A stretch of DNA of 5,905 nucleotides from Singulisphaera sp. GP187 (GTDB taxonomy: Bacteria; Pseudomonadota; Gammaproteobacteria; Burkholderiales; Burkholderiaceae_C). Shown in pieces: positions 5,488-5,905 of this stretch. The DNA lies in NCBI GenBank assembly GCA_943327965.2, contig CALPYQ020000120.1, forward strand, positions 1-5,905. Reading direction: 5' to 3'. The notes beneath the pieces are model-generated. The model was not told the DNA's origin and searched no databases. It worked only from the letters and a program-made list of their open reading frames with translations. The first letter of the stretch is position 1. Each line of letters starts with the position of its first letter. Both the position numbers and the translations under genes were made by a program.

Positions 5488-5905
5488 TTAGTGCAAATGG
5501 CGTGGTCGACGGCCACCACCATGACCGCCTTGGGGGCCACTACCACCACCGCCACGAGGCGGCTTGCCCAGTTCTAAGGAGCTGACCAGGTTGTCAAAGC
5601 GTTGCGAGAATAGCTTATCGATTTCGTGCACGACGCCACTGAGTTCCGCCCCATCAAAATGCCGCTCCATGAGGCCCACAACATCTTGGACCAATAAGTC
5701 GCGTTGGGCTTGCATGATGGCAGCAGGGTCTGGGCCTACAAACAGAATAACAAAGTCGTCTCGGGACTCAGTGCCTCGTGACTCTTCGTCATCGTCAAAT
5801 TCGGTGTCGTAAAAAGTGATTTCCAGTTGAGCGCCAGCCGCAGAAATATCGTTGATATTCATGCACAGGTCGTCTAGCACCTGCCTAAAGTCGTCATTGC
5901 CTCGA
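5488..5905 (-). CDS. Unrecognised protein with Gly/His/Arg-rich tail (5' end outside window)
   Basis: The frame is open to the right edge of the window, so the protein is probably N-terminally incomplete; GTG at 5880 and ATG at 5862 are in frame but have no convincing ribosome-binding site. About 138 residues are visible. I do not recognise the family. Numbered from GTG 5880, a beta-like stretch (AQLEITFYDTEF, 17-28) is followed by a very acidic segment (about 27-42), a hydrophobic strand (DFVILFVGPD, 42-51), then mostly helical sequence (52-103) with amphipathic character. Residues 105-130 form a low-complexity tail of Gly, Arg, His and Pro ending in RRPRHLH. Such a tail is likely disordered and could bind RNA, metal or acidic partners, including its own acidic segment; this is inference. 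It has no signal peptide or membrane segment in the visible part. It lies 24 bases upstream of the MFS gene and is probably in its operon. Confidence 0.7.
   Translation of the reverse strand, partial: RGNDDFRQVLDDLCMNINDISAAGAQLEITFYDTEFDDDEESRGTESRDDFVILFVGPDPAAIMQAQRDLLVQDVVGLMERHFDGAELSGVVHEIDKLFSQRFDNLVSSLELGKPPRGGGGSGPQGGHGGGRRPRHLH

Overview
The window looks like bacterial chromosome from a Gram-negative organism, most likely a betaproteobacterium of the Burkholderiales with a moderate GC content (about half by eye). The reasons are the glutamate racemase, the Burkholderiales/Pseudomonas-like form of the YgjP metallopeptidase, an exported outer-membrane beta-barrel protein with an RPLTVDDA start, and a UMF1-type MFS transporter. 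No mobile element, integrase, tRNA, rRNA or CRISPR array is visible. Taxonomy is inferred from protein style, not from a search.

Layout: the plus strand carries only the 3' part of murI (glutamate racemase), running in from the left edge. All other genes lie on the minus strand. Read in their own direction from the right edge they are: an unrecognised protein with a Gly/His/Arg-rich tail (cut by the right edge), a UMF1-family MFS transporter, a probable outer-membrane beta-barrel protein, two small single-domain cyclic-nucleotide-binding (CNB) proteins, a class I type 3',5'-cyclic nucleotide phosphodiesterase (PDE), and a YgjP-like zinc metallopeptidase. The metallopeptidase meets murI tail to tail with overlapping stop codons. 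Coding density is high: the longest gene-free stretch is about 145 bases.

The most interesting part is 1502-3227, the gene set CNB - CNB - PDE. The two CNB genes are 10 bases apart, with the second gene's ribosome-binding site touching the first gene's stop codon. The PDE follows after a 50-odd base gap that contains a weak terminator-like hairpin with seven U's. Neither CNB protein has a DNA-binding or enzymatic domain. One has a textbook phosphate-binding cassette and the other a degenerate one. The PDE carries the metal-binding signature of eukaryotic-style class I PDEs. Together they suggest a small cyclic-nucleotide sensing and turnover module: two ligand-binding subunits made with the enzyme that destroys the ligand. 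The window shows no cyclase and no output domain, so what the module controls is unknown.

The intergenic regions hold further structure: a 14-base perfect palindrome nested in a wider inverted repeat before the outer-membrane protein gene, and a 10-base-pair hairpin between that gene and the CNB genes.
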